From Alphaproteobacteria bacterium (lineage in GTDB: Bacteria; Pseudomonadota; Alphaproteobacteria; UBA2136; UBA6156): DNA of 43,355 nt. Position 1 is the stretch's first letter; each line of letters opens with the position of its first letter. The stretch covers positions 1 to 43,355 of the forward strand of contig JAIXUT010000070.1 of the NCBI GenBank assembly GCA_027483385.1, read 5' to 3'. Under the pieces are notes generated by a model, which worked only from the letters and a program-made list of their open reading frames with translations, was not told the DNA's origin and made no database searches. Below are positions 1 to 10,048 of the stretch, piece by piece. The position numbers and the translations under genes were made by a program.

Positions 1-1
1 A

Positions 2-754
2 GGCCTTTCGCCGCAGCAAATTAAGCAGTTCATGGATATTTTTGCCTGGGATATTGATTACACCCGCGATATCCAGCCGGGCGACACCTTTAAAGTAACG
101 TACGAAGAAACCCAAAACGACTTGGGCCAGCGCGTGAAAACCGGCCGAATTCTGGCTGCCGCCTTTAGTGTGGGCGGCGAACTGCGCCAAGCCTTCTGGT
201 GGGGCAAAAGCAACGAGTATTTAAGTGAAAAGGGCGAGAGCAAGCGCAAGCTGCTGCTGCGCACGCCGCTGGAAGTGTACCGCATTTCTTCAGGATTTGG
301 CCTCCGTACCCACCCCGTGCTGGGGTTTAGCAAGCTGCACACGGGCACCGATTTTGCGGCCCCGATTGGCACGCCAGTCAAAGCCAGTGGCGACGGCGTG
401 ATTACCTTTATTGGCCCCAAAGGCCCCAACGGGAACCTGATTAAAATTCGGCATAACGCGAAGTTTGAAACGGCCTATGCGCATTTGCACCGCTTTAGTA
501 AGGGGCTACGCGTGGGCAGCCGCGTGAAGCAGGGCCAGATTATTGCCCAAGTGGGCAATACGGGCCGCAGCACGGGGCCGCACTTGCACTACGAGGTGCA
601 GGTCAGCGGGGTTTCGGTGAACCCCATGCGGGCCGACTTGCCCACCAGCAACCCGCTGGGCCGAAAGGAACTGGCCAGCTTTAAGGCCAATGTGGCCAGC
701 ATCCAAACCGCCTGGCGCACCGCGATGGGCACCACCCGCGTTGCCAGCCGGTAG
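2..754 (+). CDS. M23 family metallopeptidase (murein endopeptidase, LysM/OapA-like type), 5' truncated by window edge
   Basis: Frame stays open to base 2 upstream of the listed ATG (GLSPQQIKQF-MDIFAWDIDYTRDIQPGDTFKVTYEE). Peptidase_M23 motifs HTGTDFAAPIGTPVKASGDG and GRSTGPHLHYEV are present. Confidence 0.9.
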   Translation, partial: GLSPQQIKQFMDIFAWDIDYTRDIQPGDTFKVTYEETQNDLGQRVKTGRILAAAFSVGGELRQAFWWGKSNEYLSEKGESKRKLLLRTPLEVYRISSGFGLRTHPVLGFSKLHTGTDFAAPIGTPVKASGDGVITFIGPKGPNGNLIKIRHNAKFETAYAHLHRFSKGLRVGSRVKQGQIIAQVGNTGRSTGPHLHYEVQVSGVSVNPMRADLPTSNPLGRKELASFKANVASIQTAWRTAMGTTRVASR

Positions 755-776
755 GGTTTTGCGCTAGGTTGCGGGG

Positions 777-1853
777 ATGAAACTCCCTGCCATGTTGCTT
801 ACATTGTTGCTTACCGCCTGCGGCACACCCACCTACCAAGGGCCCATCAGCGCCAATTTCGATGGCGAACGGTTTTTAAACCCAGGGCGGCCCATGACCA
901 ACACCTTTGGCAGCTTCCTTAAATGGCGCTTTGGCTTGGGTGAACAGAGCAGCCAACGGGCGGTGTGGCCCACCTACGCCGCGCCGCGCGGCTCGGGGGC
1001 TGGCGGTTTTGCCAAGCCTGCGGCGCGGGTTGAGGGAAATAAACTGGTGGTCACGGCCATCGGCCACGCCAGCTTTTTGCTGCAAACGCAGGGGATGAAT
1101 ATTTTGCTGGACCCGGTGTTTGCCGACCGCGCCAGCCCCGTCAGCTTTGCGGGCCCCAAGCGGATAACCCCACCCGGCGTGGCGTTTGCCGATTTACCGC
1201 CGATTGATGTGGTGCTGGTTTCGCACAACCACTACGACCACCTGTGTATTGAAACCCTGCGGCAGCTGGTGCAGGCCCATAACCCGCAAATTATTGTACC
1301 GCTGAACAACGCGCCGACCATTTTGGCCGCCGTGCCCACCGCCCGCGTGACGGAAAAAGACTGGGGCCAGAGTGTGGCGTTGAATGATGCAGTAAAAGTA
1401 ACTTTGGAACCCATGCAGCACTGGGGCGCGCGGACGCCATTCGACCGCCGCAAGGCCCTGTGGGCCGCCATGGCGCTGCAAATCAAGAACGGCGGCACCG
1501 TGTACTGGGTGGGCGACAGCGGCTACGGACTCGGCGCCAACGCAGGGGTGTGGTTTGCCGAAGCGGGCGTAAAATACCCGGACATCAGGCTCGCGATTCT
1601 GCCGATTGGTGCCTACGAACCCCGCTGGTTTATGCAGTATTCGCATATGAACCCCACCGAAGCAGTTAGTGCGTTCCAGAAAACCAAGGCAGCTTATGGC
1701 ATTGGCCACCATTTTGGGGTGTTTCAATTAACCGACGAGGCTTGGCAGCAGCCCACCGGTGACCTGCAGGTGGCGCTCGGGGCCGCCAAAATTCCCGCCA
1801 CCACCTTCCGCGCCCTGTGGGCCGGGCAGGTGTGGGATGTGCCGGTGAAGTAG
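777..1853 (+). CDS. MBL-fold metallo-hydrolase, NAPE-PLD/UlaG-like, predicted lipoprotein
   Basis: Lipobox LLTAC near the N-terminus; HxHxDH motif (SHNHYDHL); WVGDSGYG; PIGAYEPRWFM as in NAPE-PLD-like proteins. Confidence 0.85.
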   Translation: MKLPAMLLTLLLTACGTPTYQGPISANFDGERFLNPGRPMTNTFGSFLKWRFGLGEQSSQRAVWPTYAAPRGSGAGGFAKPAARVEGNKLVVTAIGHASFLLQTQGMNILLDPVFADRASPVSFAGPKRITPPGVAFADLPPIDVVLVSHNHYDHLCIETLRQLVQAHNPQIIVPLNNAPTILAAVPTARVTEKDWGQSVALNDAVKVTLEPMQHWGARTPFDRRKALWAAMALQIKNGGTVYWVGDSGYGLGANAGVWFAEAGVKYPDIRLAILPIGAYEPRWFMQYSHMNPTEAVSAFQKTKAAYGIGHHFGVFQLTDEAWQQPTGDLQVALGAAKIPATTFRALWAGQVWDVPVK

Positions 1854-1891
1854 GGGCTAGGCGCAGCCGATGAAAGCTGCTTAACTTAGCT

Positions 1892-2851
1892 ATGGATTTA
1901 CCCCTGACTGGCGTTCTGGCCGCGATTGGCAGCGGGTTGGCCTTTGCGCTGTACCAGATCATTATTAAGCGCATGCACGGGCCAGCCTTGGCAAAACAGC
2001 TTACAAAGCTGGCAAATGTGCGGGCGGATGCGCGGGTGGCCAAGCAAAAGGCGGCACAGGGCGCGCTGGTGGCGCTGCACCCGCTGGCCATCCCCAGCTG
2101 GCTTGGGCTGCTGTTCCCGTTTTGGGCCCTGGCGCTGTTGGCCAGCTGGCAAAGCGGAGTGTTAAGTTTTAATTTTAGCCCCGAAGCCCTGCGCTGGCCG
2201 TTGGCGTGGGCGGCTTGTACGGTGGTTTCCACCACTGGGCTGGTGTGGTTGTTGCGCACGTTTTCATTGGCGGAAGTGGCGGGGTATAAAAAGGCGTTCA
2301 TTACCCTGGGCGCCTTGGGGGTGGATATGCTGGTATTTGGGTTGCATTTTCCGCTACTTACGTTGTTGGCCATTGCGTTGTTGTTGGGTGGGGCGCTGGG
2401 GCTTGGTTCGGCGCGGAATAGGCTGCCTGCGCCAACCGAATGGGGCGTGATTATGCTGTGGTGCGGGGTACTGGTGCTGCAAATTGCGCTGTACAAATAC
2501 GGCCTGCAACAACAACTTGCCAGTGGGGGGCACGTGCTGGCCCACACACTGCTGGCGCAAACCTTTGCTACCGCCGCCTACGCGGCGTTATGGCTGTTGC
2601 CCGCCGTGCGGCGCCAAATTGTGCCTAAATACGCCTACATTCTGGCCTTTTGGGGAGCGGCGCTGGCGGGTACCTTGCTGGAAGGCTTTGCCTACGCCGC
2701 GCTGCCATTGGCGCTGGTGTTGGTGATTACCATGCTGCCAGCGGCTTTAATGGCGGGGCATGATGTGTGGCGCGGCGACCTGCCCAAAGTGCCCCGCACC
2801 TGGTTGGCGCTGCTGGTGTTGGCACTGGGCTTTGCGCTGCTGGTGTTTTAG
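1892..2851 (+). CDS. Multi-TM DMT/EamA-like membrane protein
   Basis: About 8-10 hydrophobic helices over 319 aa; two-halved transporter-like organisation; no closer assignment from sequence alone. Confidence 0.55.
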   Translation: MDLPLTGVLAAIGSGLAFALYQIIIKRMHGPALAKQLTKLANVRADARVAKQKAAQGALVALHPLAIPSWLGLLFPFWALALLASWQSGVLSFNFSPEALRWPLAWAACTVVSTTGLVWLLRTFSLAEVAGYKKAFITLGALGVDMLVFGLHFPLLTLLAIALLLGGALGLGSARNRLPAPTEWGVIMLWCGVLVLQIALYKYGLQQQLASGGHVLAHTLLAQTFATAAYAALWLLPAVRRQIVPKYAYILAFWGAALAGTLLEGFAYAALPLALVLVITMLPAALMAGHDVWRGDLPKVPRTWLALLVLALGFALLVF

Positions 2852-2866
2852 GGGTACTGAGGCGGT

Positions 2867-4072
2867 ATGGTGGCGAAAAAACTCTTGCGCGAGGCCGCGA
2901 ACTTAGTCAGCGGCTATGGCCTGGCATTGGTGCTGGGCTTGGTGGCGAGCATTATCCTGACTCGCGTGCTTGGCGAAGAAGCCCGTGGTGCAATGGCGTG
3001 GCTGTTAACTTTACAAGGCTTGGCGGTGCAGGCGGCGGCATTAATTTCGTACCCCGCCGCGCGGCAGCTGGCAGCGGCCACGCCGCAGGCGCAATGGCCC
3101 CAAATGCTGGGCAGCTTCAGTGCCTTTGCCCTGTTTGGCATGGCGATTGCCCTGCCGTTTTTACTCTACGGGTTATTTTGGGTACCGCTGGGGCAAGTTT
3201 ACGGGCTGTTGCTGGTGGTGCTGTTTGCGCAAATTCCGTTCATGATTATGGCACAGGTATGGATGGGGATTATTCTCACCGAGCCCCGCTGGTGGGTACC
3301 CATGGTGCAAGGCAGTGGTGGAAAGGCCTTGATGCTACTTGGGGTGTTGGGCTTGTGGGCGTTGGGGGCGATTACGCTTGAGGTGGTGATTTGGTTGCAG
3401 GTGCTGACCAGTTTGTTGCTGATTGCGCTGTTTTATGCGCTGCTTAAAATCCCGTTCAAAAAATGGCGGATTGAGCCCGCGCGGTGGGCTGCGGCTTGGC
3501 CATTGATTGGCGCCAGCTGGGCGGCGATTGGGTTGTTGTTTGCCCTACCCAAACTGGTGATTTTGCAGCTGGGCAACATGGGCCAGTTGGCGGCGGCGGG
3601 GCACTACGCGGTGGCCAGCGGGCTGTTTGAGGCGGCCTTGGCCATCCCCACCCTGGCCACCAGTGTCTTAATCACCCACTTTACCCGCCATGGTGGCGAT
3701 GGTGCCGTGCGACGCAAGGTAACGTTGGCGGTGTTAGGCGTCATGGGGCTGGTAGGCGGTGCGGCGGCGGCTGTGGCACCGTGGCTGATTCCGTTTCTGT
3801 TCGGCGCGCCGTTTGCCGCCAGCGTGCTGCCGTTCCAGATTCTTATGGCGTGTTTAGTATTGGCGGCGTTGCACCAAGCTTGGTTCAGCCGCCTGATGGC
3901 GGTGGCAGCCACCCGTGCTGTGGTGGTGCCGCCGTTGCTGGGTTGTGCCGCCGTGGCATTTGGGTGCTGGTACTTTGGGGCGGCACTTAATGGGGTGAAC
4001 GGGGCGCTGGTAACTCTGGCTGGTTATGCGGTGTTAACGCTGGCCACCTACGCTTTAAAAAAAGGCCACTAG
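2867..4072 (+). CDS. Polytopic membrane protein, oligosaccharide flippase (MATE/MVF-like) family
   Basis: N-terminal pattern AANLVSGYGLALVLGLVASIILTRVLGEEARGAMAWLLT is typical of Wzx-like flippases; many TM segments. Confidence 0.65.
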   Translation: MVAKKLLREAANLVSGYGLALVLGLVASIILTRVLGEEARGAMAWLLTLQGLAVQAAALISYPAARQLAAATPQAQWPQMLGSFSAFALFGMAIALPFLLYGLFWVPLGQVYGLLLVVLFAQIPFMIMAQVWMGIILTEPRWWVPMVQGSGGKALMLLGVLGLWALGAITLEVVIWLQVLTSLLLIALFYALLKIPFKKWRIEPARWAAAWPLIGASWAAIGLLFALPKLVILQLGNMGQLAAAGHYAVASGLFEAALAIPTLATSVLITHFTRHGGDGAVRRKVTLAVLGVMGLVGGAAAAVAPWLIPFLFGAPFAASVLPFQILMACLVLAALHQAWFSRLMAVAATRAVVVPPLLGCAAVAFGCWYFGAALNGVNGALVTLAGYAVLTLATYALKKGH

Positions 4073-4082
4073 CCTGCGCCCA

Positions 4083-6305
4083 TTAGCCCGCGCGCAGATA
4101 GGTTGCGGCGGCGTGTTTATCAAAGACTTCGAGCAATAAGGCCAGCGCATTGCGCTGGGCGCCATTGAGGGGCTGCGTTAACGCCGCTTCGGCCAGTTCC
4201 CGCGCCACAGGAATGAGGTGTTTGTGCTGGGCCAAGTCGGCCAGCCGCGTGCGCTGCTGGCCCGCTTGGGCGGTGCCCAGCACTTCGCCGGCACCGCGCA
4301 GTTCCAAATCCTGTTCGGCCAAATAAAAGCCATCTTCGCTGTTGCGTAGCGCCGCCAACCTGGCCTGCGCGTAACCGCCCAAGGGCGGCGCGTACACCAG
4401 CACGCAGCTGCTTTGCAGTTTGCCGCGCCCCACCCGCCCCCGCAGCTGGTGAAACTGCGCCAGGCCAAAGCGTTCGGCATGTTCAATTACCATCACGGTG
4501 GCGTTGGGGACATCCACGCCCACTTCCACCACTGTGGTGGCCACCAGCAATTGGAGTGTCCCAGCTTTAAAGGCTTGCATGATGACGGCCTTTTCGGCGG
4601 CCTTTAATTTGCCATGCAATAGCCCCACGTTGCCCTCGCCGTAGAGCTGTTTCAGCCATATATAGCGCGACGTGGCATCGGCCAAGTCCAGCTCCTCGCT
4701 TTCTGCCACCAACGGGCATACCCAGTAGGCCTGTTGGCCTTTGGTAAACACGCTGCGCAGGCGTTCAGCCAGTTCGCCAAGCTTGTCGTTGCTCATCACT
4801 TGGGTGGTTATCGGGGTGCGGCCCGGCGGTTTTTCGCGCAGTGTGGAAACATCCATATCGCCGTAGGCTGTTAAAGCCAGCGTGCGCGGGATGGGGGTAG
4901 CGGTCATCACCAGCACATCGGGCGGCAGCGGCTGGTTGGCACTAAGGTTGGCGCGGGCTTTTACGCCAAAGCGGTGCTGTTCATCAATAATCACCAACCC
5001 CAGTTTATCGAACACCACGTCGTCTTCCACCAACGCATGGGTGCCGATGAGCAGGTTAATAAACCCCTCACGCAGGTGCTGCTTCAGCTTTTTCTTTTGC
5101 GCTGCCGTTTGGCTGCCCACCAGCAGCGCCACGGTAATCCCGAGCGGCTGCAATAACTGCTGGGCATTAAAAAATAACTGCTGGGCTAGAATTTCGGTGG
5201 GGGCCATCAGGGCCACTTGGTGACCGTTTTCGATGACGTGCAGCGCACTTAACAATGCCACCAGCGTTTTGCCGCTGCCGACGTCGCCCTGCAGCAGGCG
5301 CAGCATCGGGCGGGGGGCCTGTAAGTCGGTTACAATTTCACTTAAAGCCATAGTTTGATCGGCCGTTGGCGTGTAGGGCAGGGTGCGGAGTAATTTTTCC
5401 CGCAGTGCCGTATGCCGCCCGTGGGCGAGGCCTTTGAGCATGCGGGTTTGGGCGCGGGCGTGCTGCAGGGCCAGCTGGGTGGCGTAAAGTTCATCGAGGG
5501 CCAGCCTCACACGGGCTGGGTGGGATGGGGCCAAATCCTCGGGGCAGGTTGGTTGATGGGCCTGCTGCAGGGCGGCCGCAAAGGTGGGGAGTTGAAAGGC
5601 CTCGCGCTGGGCTTTGGGCAACCATTCGGGCAGGGGGTGGGCTTCGGCCAATGCCAGTGCCGCTTGCGCCGCGCGGTGCTGCCAGCCCTGCGCCAGCCCG
5701 GCGGTACTTGGGTAGACAGGCCAGATTTTCGCAATATTTTCGAGGCCCCGGGTGCCGCCCCAGACGTCGGGGTGCAGCATTTGTTTGCCCGCATTCTGGC
5801 CTTTGGGGTTTGCCTCCAGTTTGCCGCTGATGATAACTTCGGCGCCTATTGGAAACGCCCGTTCCAGCCAAATTTGTGGGTGAAAAAACAAGACCCGCAG
5901 GGGGCTGCCTTCAAGGTCGGCGACTTCAATGGTTAACGGGCGCTTGGTACCACGCGGCGGGAAGGGGCTGCGCCGCAGTACCTTCACCACCAAGGTTGTC
6001 CGTTCGCCCAAGGGGGCATTGGCCAGAGTGGCGGTGGCCGACCTATCCAGCAGCGTGCGCGGCAGGTGCAGCAATACGTCCATGGTGCGGGGGCCGCAAA
6101 GTTCCTGCAGTTTGGCAAAGGCGGCTGGCAGCATGCCTGGGGGTTTAGGGAAATTCTCCAGCAGCACATGGCCGCCGTTGGCATGGGCAGGGGTGGCGGC
6201 CCGAGAGACTGCACTGGCCACAGGTGCCTTGCCCTTGGGGGCAAGTTGTGGTTGGTTGCCGCGCATCATGGCCAGCACCCTACCCAACCCGACCGATGCC
6301 GACAA
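4083..6305 (-). CDS. recG: ATP-dependent DNA helicase RecG (start uncertain: 6305, 6269, 6266 or 6134)
   Basis: Walker A GDVGSGKT, DEQHRFGV, TATPIPRTLALTAYGDMDVSTL, QLRGRVGRG; N-terminal wedge/OB region. Confidence 0.95.
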   Translation of the reverse strand: MSASVGLGRVLAMMRGNQPQLAPKGKAPVASAVSRAATPAHANGGHVLLENFPKPPGMLPAAFAKLQELCGPRTMDVLLHLPRTLLDRSATATLANAPLGERTTLVVKVLRRSPFPPRGTKRPLTIEVADLEGSPLRVLFFHPQIWLERAFPIGAEVIISGKLEANPKGQNAGKQMLHPDVWGGTRGLENIAKIWPVYPSTAGLAQGWQHRAAQAALALAEAHPLPEWLPKAQREAFQLPTFAAALQQAHQPTCPEDLAPSHPARVRLALDELYATQLALQHARAQTRMLKGLAHGRHTALREKLLRTLPYTPTADQTMALSEIVTDLQAPRPMLRLLQGDVGSGKTLVALLSALHVIENGHQVALMAPTEILAQQLFFNAQQLLQPLGITVALLVGSQTAAQKKKLKQHLREGFINLLIGTHALVEDDVVFDKLGLVIIDEQHRFGVKARANLSANQPLPPDVLVMTATPIPRTLALTAYGDMDVSTLREKPPGRTPITTQVMSNDKLGELAERLRSVFTKGQQAYWVCPLVAESEELDLADATSRYIWLKQLYGEGNVGLLHGKLKAAEKAVIMQAFKAGTLQLLVATTVVEVGVDVPNATVMVIEHAERFGLAQFHQLRGRVGRGKLQSSCVLVYAPPLGGYAQARLAALRNSEDGFYLAEQDLELRGAGEVLGTAQAGQQRTRLADLAQHKHLIPVARELAEAALTQPLNGAQRNALALLLEVFDKHAAATYLRAG

Positions 6306-6570
6306 GGTAAACCAACACGAACTGTTGGAACGCGAAGTGCGTTACCGCCTTTCGTACCGCGGTACGCTGGAGCTGGATAACATTTGTCGCGCCGCCTTAC
6401 CCCAGATTGCCACGCTTGGCACTGCTGAACTGACCGCCCTGCGCGATTTTTTGCTGCACAAGGAAGGCGACCTCATGGCGTGGCTGGTTGATGGCTTGCC
6501 CGTGCCCGCCGACCAGCAAGCGCCTGTGGCGCAGTTACGCGGCTGGTTTTTGGCCAGCCGAAGTATCTAG
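6268..6570 (+). CDS. sdhE: Succinate dehydrogenase assembly factor 2 (SdhE/YgfY family)
   Basis: ATG at 6268 inside ORF 5929..6570 gives MASTLPNP...LLEREVRYRLSYRGTLELDNICR...LLHKEGDLMAWLVDG, an SdhE-like pattern (RxRGxxELD); position next to recG and mfd. Confidence 0.85.
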   Translation: MASTLPNPTDADKVNQHELLEREVRYRLSYRGTLELDNICRAALPQIATLGTAELTALRDFLLHKEGDLMAWLVDGLPVPADQQAPVAQLRGWFLASRSI

Positions 6571-6574
6571 CTGC

Positions 6575-9500
6575 ATGAAGGAACTGTTCGCGCAGTTTAA
6601 AAAGCACGGCACCAGCACCGCAACACAGGTGCCGCCCAGTGCCTGGCCGTGGCTGGCAGCACAAACGTATAAGGCAGTCAAAACCCCATTGCTGCTGGTT
6701 GCCCCCGATCAAGGCCTGGTGGGTACAATGGCGGCCAGCCTGCGCGCCCTGTTGCCTGAAACCGAGGTGCTGGAATACCCCAACTGGGACGTGATGCCCT
6801 ACGACCGTTTGGGCCCCGAAGCCGCAATTGTGGCCGCCCGCCAACAGGTGCTTCAGGCGGTGCAGCAGCCAAACTATGCAGGCGTGGTGGTGGCCAGTTT
6901 GCCCAGCCTGGCGTTGCGTTGCCACCCAGCCGTGGCCAGCCCGCTGACATTAAAAGTTGGGCAGCAAATGCCATTGGCCCGTTTGCAAAAAACCTTGGCC
7001 GAGTTTGGCTACAGCCGCACCGAAGTGGTGCAGCACAGTGGCACTTTTGCGGTGCGCGGTGGGTTGCTCGATTGCTGGCCACCGACGCTGGAGCAGCCGG
7101 TGCGACTCGATTTTTTTGACACCGAACTGGAGCAAATCCGCACCTTCGATGCCAGCAGTCAGCAAAGCCTGGGGCGGCTGGAAACAGTGACACTGCCGCC
7201 CGCCAGCGAACTGCTGACCCCCGCCCGCATCGAAACTTTTCGCACCCGCTACCGTGAGATATTTGCTGCCGAAATGCAGGGCACGACTGATGAGATTTAC
7301 GCGGACGTGAGTGCGGGCATCTGGCCCGCCGACGCGGGCCAGTTGGCGCCCTTGCTGCAGGCCGAACCTTGGCCCAATTTGCTGGCGGCTTTGCCCAAGC
7401 CAACAACCCTGATAGTGCCGCACGATGCCGCCGCGCAACTTAGCGCCTGGTACAGCCTGGCGCTTGGCGCCCAGCAAAGCCGCGCCGATGCCGCCAAGCA
7501 AGAGGTTGGTGGCCGCGTGCTGCGGGCCTTGCCGCCCGAAATACTGATGCTGCCGCCCGAGCAATTGCAGGCCAATTTGCAAGCCTTTCAGCAGCTGCAT
7601 CTCACAGCGTTTGGCGACGCAGGTGGCCAGAGCGCGGGCCTGCTGGCCCAGATGCTGCCGCCCGGCAACCGCCACGCGGCATTGGAAGCGGCCATCAAAA
7701 AAGTTCAAGCGCGGCTGCAGGAAGGCTGGGCGGTGGTACTGACGGCGCCCCACGCCGAGGGCCTGAAGTTATTTCTCCGTGCGCTGGAAAACGGCGGCTT
7801 GGCCGCCCCTCGGCTGCTGCCAGAATTTGGCTTTAAGGCAGGGTTACAGGCCTGCGTTGCGCCCTTTACGGCGGGTTTTGAAGACCTCGAAAACCGCCTG
7901 AGTGTGCTGACGGAAGCCGATATTTTTGGGGCACGTTTAGGGAGCGGTAAACCCAAAAGCCGCACCCGCACCGCCGAAGAAATTATGGCCACGCTGTCAA
8001 CCTTAAAAGACGGCGACTACGTGGTGCACGAAGCCCACGGGATTGGCCAGTACGTGGGGCTGGTGGCCCTGAATGTGGGGGGCACCCAGCAGGAATTTAT
8101 TAAGCTGATTTACGCCGGCGATGACCGGCTGTTTGTGCCTATCGAGCAGCTTGGTTTGGTCAGCCGCTATAAGGGCGCCGAAGCGGGGGCGGTGAACCTG
8201 GATAGGCTTGGCACGGGCGGCTGGGAAACCCGCAAGGCGAAGGTGAGGGCGGATTTGTTGGCGATGGCCGATGAACTGTTGGCCACGGCGGCGGCGCGCA
8301 GCCTGACCGAACGGCCCCCCGTGGGCGTGGTGGGCGGGCTTTACGATGAATTCTGTGCGGGCTTTCCGTACGAACTGACGCCCGACCAAGCCCGCGTGGT
8401 GGGAGAAGTGGAGGCTGATTTTGCCGCTGGCACCCCGATGGACCGGCTGGTTGTCGGCGATGTGGGGTTTGGCAAAACCGAAGTGGCGCTGCGGGCGGCT
8501 TTTTTGGTGGCGCAAAGTGGGCGGCAGGTGGCGGTGGTGTGCCCCACCACCTTGCTGGCGCGGCAGCATGCGCAGGTGTTTGCCGAACGCTTTGGCGCGG
8601 TGGGGCAGGGGGTGGGGCATCTTTCGCGCTTAGTAACCACGGCGGAGGCCAGCAAAACCAAAGCCGCATTGGCAACTGGGGCCTGCAAGGTGGTGATTGG
8701 TACCCATGCGCTGCTGGCGAAAGGGATGAAATTTGCCAACCTCGGGCTGGTGATTATTGACGAGGAGCAACGTTTTGGTGTGGCGCACAAGGAAAAATTA
8801 AAGGCACTGAAAGGGGATATTGACGTGCTGACGCTTTCGGCCACCCCCATTCCGCGCACGCTGCAGCTGGCCGTAGGTGGCGTGCGGCAGTTAAGCCTCA
8901 TCGCAACCCCACCGGTGGACAGACACGCGGTACAAACCCACGTCCTGCCCTGGGATACCCCGACCCTGCAAGGCGCCCTAAGCCGCGAACTGGGCCGTGG
9001 CGGGCAGGCTTATGTGGTGGCGCCGCATGTGGAAGATTTGCCCAAGCTGGCCAAAGCGATTGCCGAATTTTTGCCCCATGCCCGTTTGGCGATTGCCCAC
9101 GGCCAGCTCCCCGAAACCGAGCTGGAGCGCGTGATGCTGGCGTTCTATGCCCATGAGGTGGATATTTTAATTGCCACCACGATTATTGAAAGTGGGCTGG
9201 ATGTGCCGCGCGCCAATACCCTAGTTGTGACGCGGGCCGACCGTTTCGGTCTGGCCCAGCTCTACCAACTGCGTGGCCGTGTGGGCCGCAGTACCGCGCA
9301 GGCCTTTGCCTATTTTATTCTGCCCGAAGGTGGGTTTGGCCAGGGGCAGGGGGCAATTCGGTTAAGCCTGTTGCAGCAACTGCAGGGCCTGGGCGCAGGC
9401 TTAACCTTGGCCAATTACGACATGGATTTGCGCGGTTTCGGCAACGTGCTGGGCAAGGAACAGAGCGGGAACATTCGGGATATTGGTTTTGAACTTTATG

Positions 9501-10048
9501 CCAAATTGTTGCGTGAGGCGGTGCAAACCAAACAGCGCCAACAGGCCCAGAAAAATAAGGAAGCTACCGCCGCACTGCCCGCCACACCACTGGTATTGGC
9601 GGCGGAAAACGTAACGCTGAAATTGGGCGCGAGCTACCTGATCCCCGCCAGCTACGTGCCGGATGAAGCCTTGCGCTTGCAGCTGTACCGCCAGCTGGCC
9701 GCCGCCACGAATTCTGAATCCTTGGCCGCATGCGGTGCCGAGCTGCGCGACCGCTTTGGCGCCCACCCCCCCGAAGTTGCCGCGCTGTTGCAGGTGGTGG
9801 GGCTGCGCAATCGCGCGGCATTGCTGAACATCGCCAAAGTGGAAGTGGGTGAGAAGGCCACGGCGGTGAGCTTCCATAAGGGCCGTTTTGGTAACCCGGA
9901 TGGGTTAATCACGCTCATGCAAAAGCTGGCAGGAGTGGTGCAGGTGCGGCCCGACAGCAGCATTGTCTGGCACCGCCGCCTGGCCGATGACCCGTTAATC
10001 GGGGTAGGGGTGATTTTAAGCGAGCTTGAAGGGGTGGCAGCTGCTTAA
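6575..10048 (+). CDS. mfd: Transcription-repair coupling factor Mfd
   Basis: Start set at ATG 6575 (MKELFAQFKKH), just after the sdhE stop. CarD/RID region (LKDGDYVVHEAHGIGQYVGL), GDVGFGKTEVALRAAF, DEEQRFGV, QLRGRVGRS, TRCF C-terminal domain. Confidence 0.97.
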   Translation: MKELFAQFKKHGTSTATQVPPSAWPWLAAQTYKAVKTPLLLVAPDQGLVGTMAASLRALLPETEVLEYPNWDVMPYDRLGPEAAIVAARQQVLQAVQQPNYAGVVVASLPSLALRCHPAVASPLTLKVGQQMPLARLQKTLAEFGYSRTEVVQHSGTFAVRGGLLDCWPPTLEQPVRLDFFDTELEQIRTFDASSQQSLGRLETVTLPPASELLTPARIETFRTRYREIFAAEMQGTTDEIYADVSAGIWPADAGQLAPLLQAEPWPNLLAALPKPTTLIVPHDAAAQLSAWYSLALGAQQSRADAAKQEVGGRVLRALPPEILMLPPEQLQANLQAFQQLHLTAFGDAGGQSAGLLAQMLPPGNRHAALEAAIKKVQARLQEGWAVVLTAPHAEGLKLFLRALENGGLAAPRLLPEFGFKAGLQACVAPFTAGFEDLENRLSVLTEADIFGARLGSGKPKSRTRTAEEIMATLSTLKDGDYVVHEAHGIGQYVGLVALNVGGTQQEFIKLIYAGDDRLFVPIEQLGLVSRYKGAEAGAVNLDRLGTGGWETRKAKVRADLLAMADELLATAAARSLTERPPVGVVGGLYDEFCAGFPYELTPDQARVVGEVEADFAAGTPMDRLVVGDVGFGKTEVALRAAFLVAQSGRQVAVVCPTTLLARQHAQVFAERFGAVGQGVGHLSRLVTTAEASKTKAALATGACKVVIGTHALLAKGMKFANLGLVIIDEEQRFGVAHKEKLKALKGDIDVLTLSATPIPRTLQLAVGGVRQLSLIATPPVDRHAVQTHVLPWDTPTLQGALSRELGRGGQAYVVAPHVEDLPKLAKAIAEFLPHARLAIAHGQLPETELERVMLAFYAHEVDILIATTIIESGLDVPRANTLVVTRADRFGLAQLYQLRGRVGRSTAQAFAYFILPEGGFGQGQGAIRLSLLQQLQGLGAGLTLANYDMDLRGFGNVLGKEQSGNIRDIGFELYAKLLREAVQTKQRQQAQKNKEATAALPATPLVLAAENVTLKLGASYLIPASYVPDEALRLQLYRQLAAATNSESLAACGAELRDRFGAHPPEVAALLQVVGLRNRAALLNIAKVEVGEKATAVSFHKGRFGNPDGLITLMQKLAGVVQVRPDSSIVWHRRLADDPLIGVGVILSELEGVAAA

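Noticed and set aside
1666-2547. 293-aa minus-strand ORF
   Set aside because: Antisense to the MBL hydrolase end and the DMT-like gene; Ala/Ser/Thr/Pro-biased translation with no domain pattern.
2767-3381. 204-aa plus-strand ORF overlapping the flippase gene
   Set aside because: Out-of-frame reading of two membrane-protein genes; Gly/Ala/Arg-biased with no domain.
6950-7753. 267-aa minus-strand ORF (also 6678..7406)
   Set aside because: Antisense to mfd, which is unambiguous; His/Gln/Gly-rich shadow translation.
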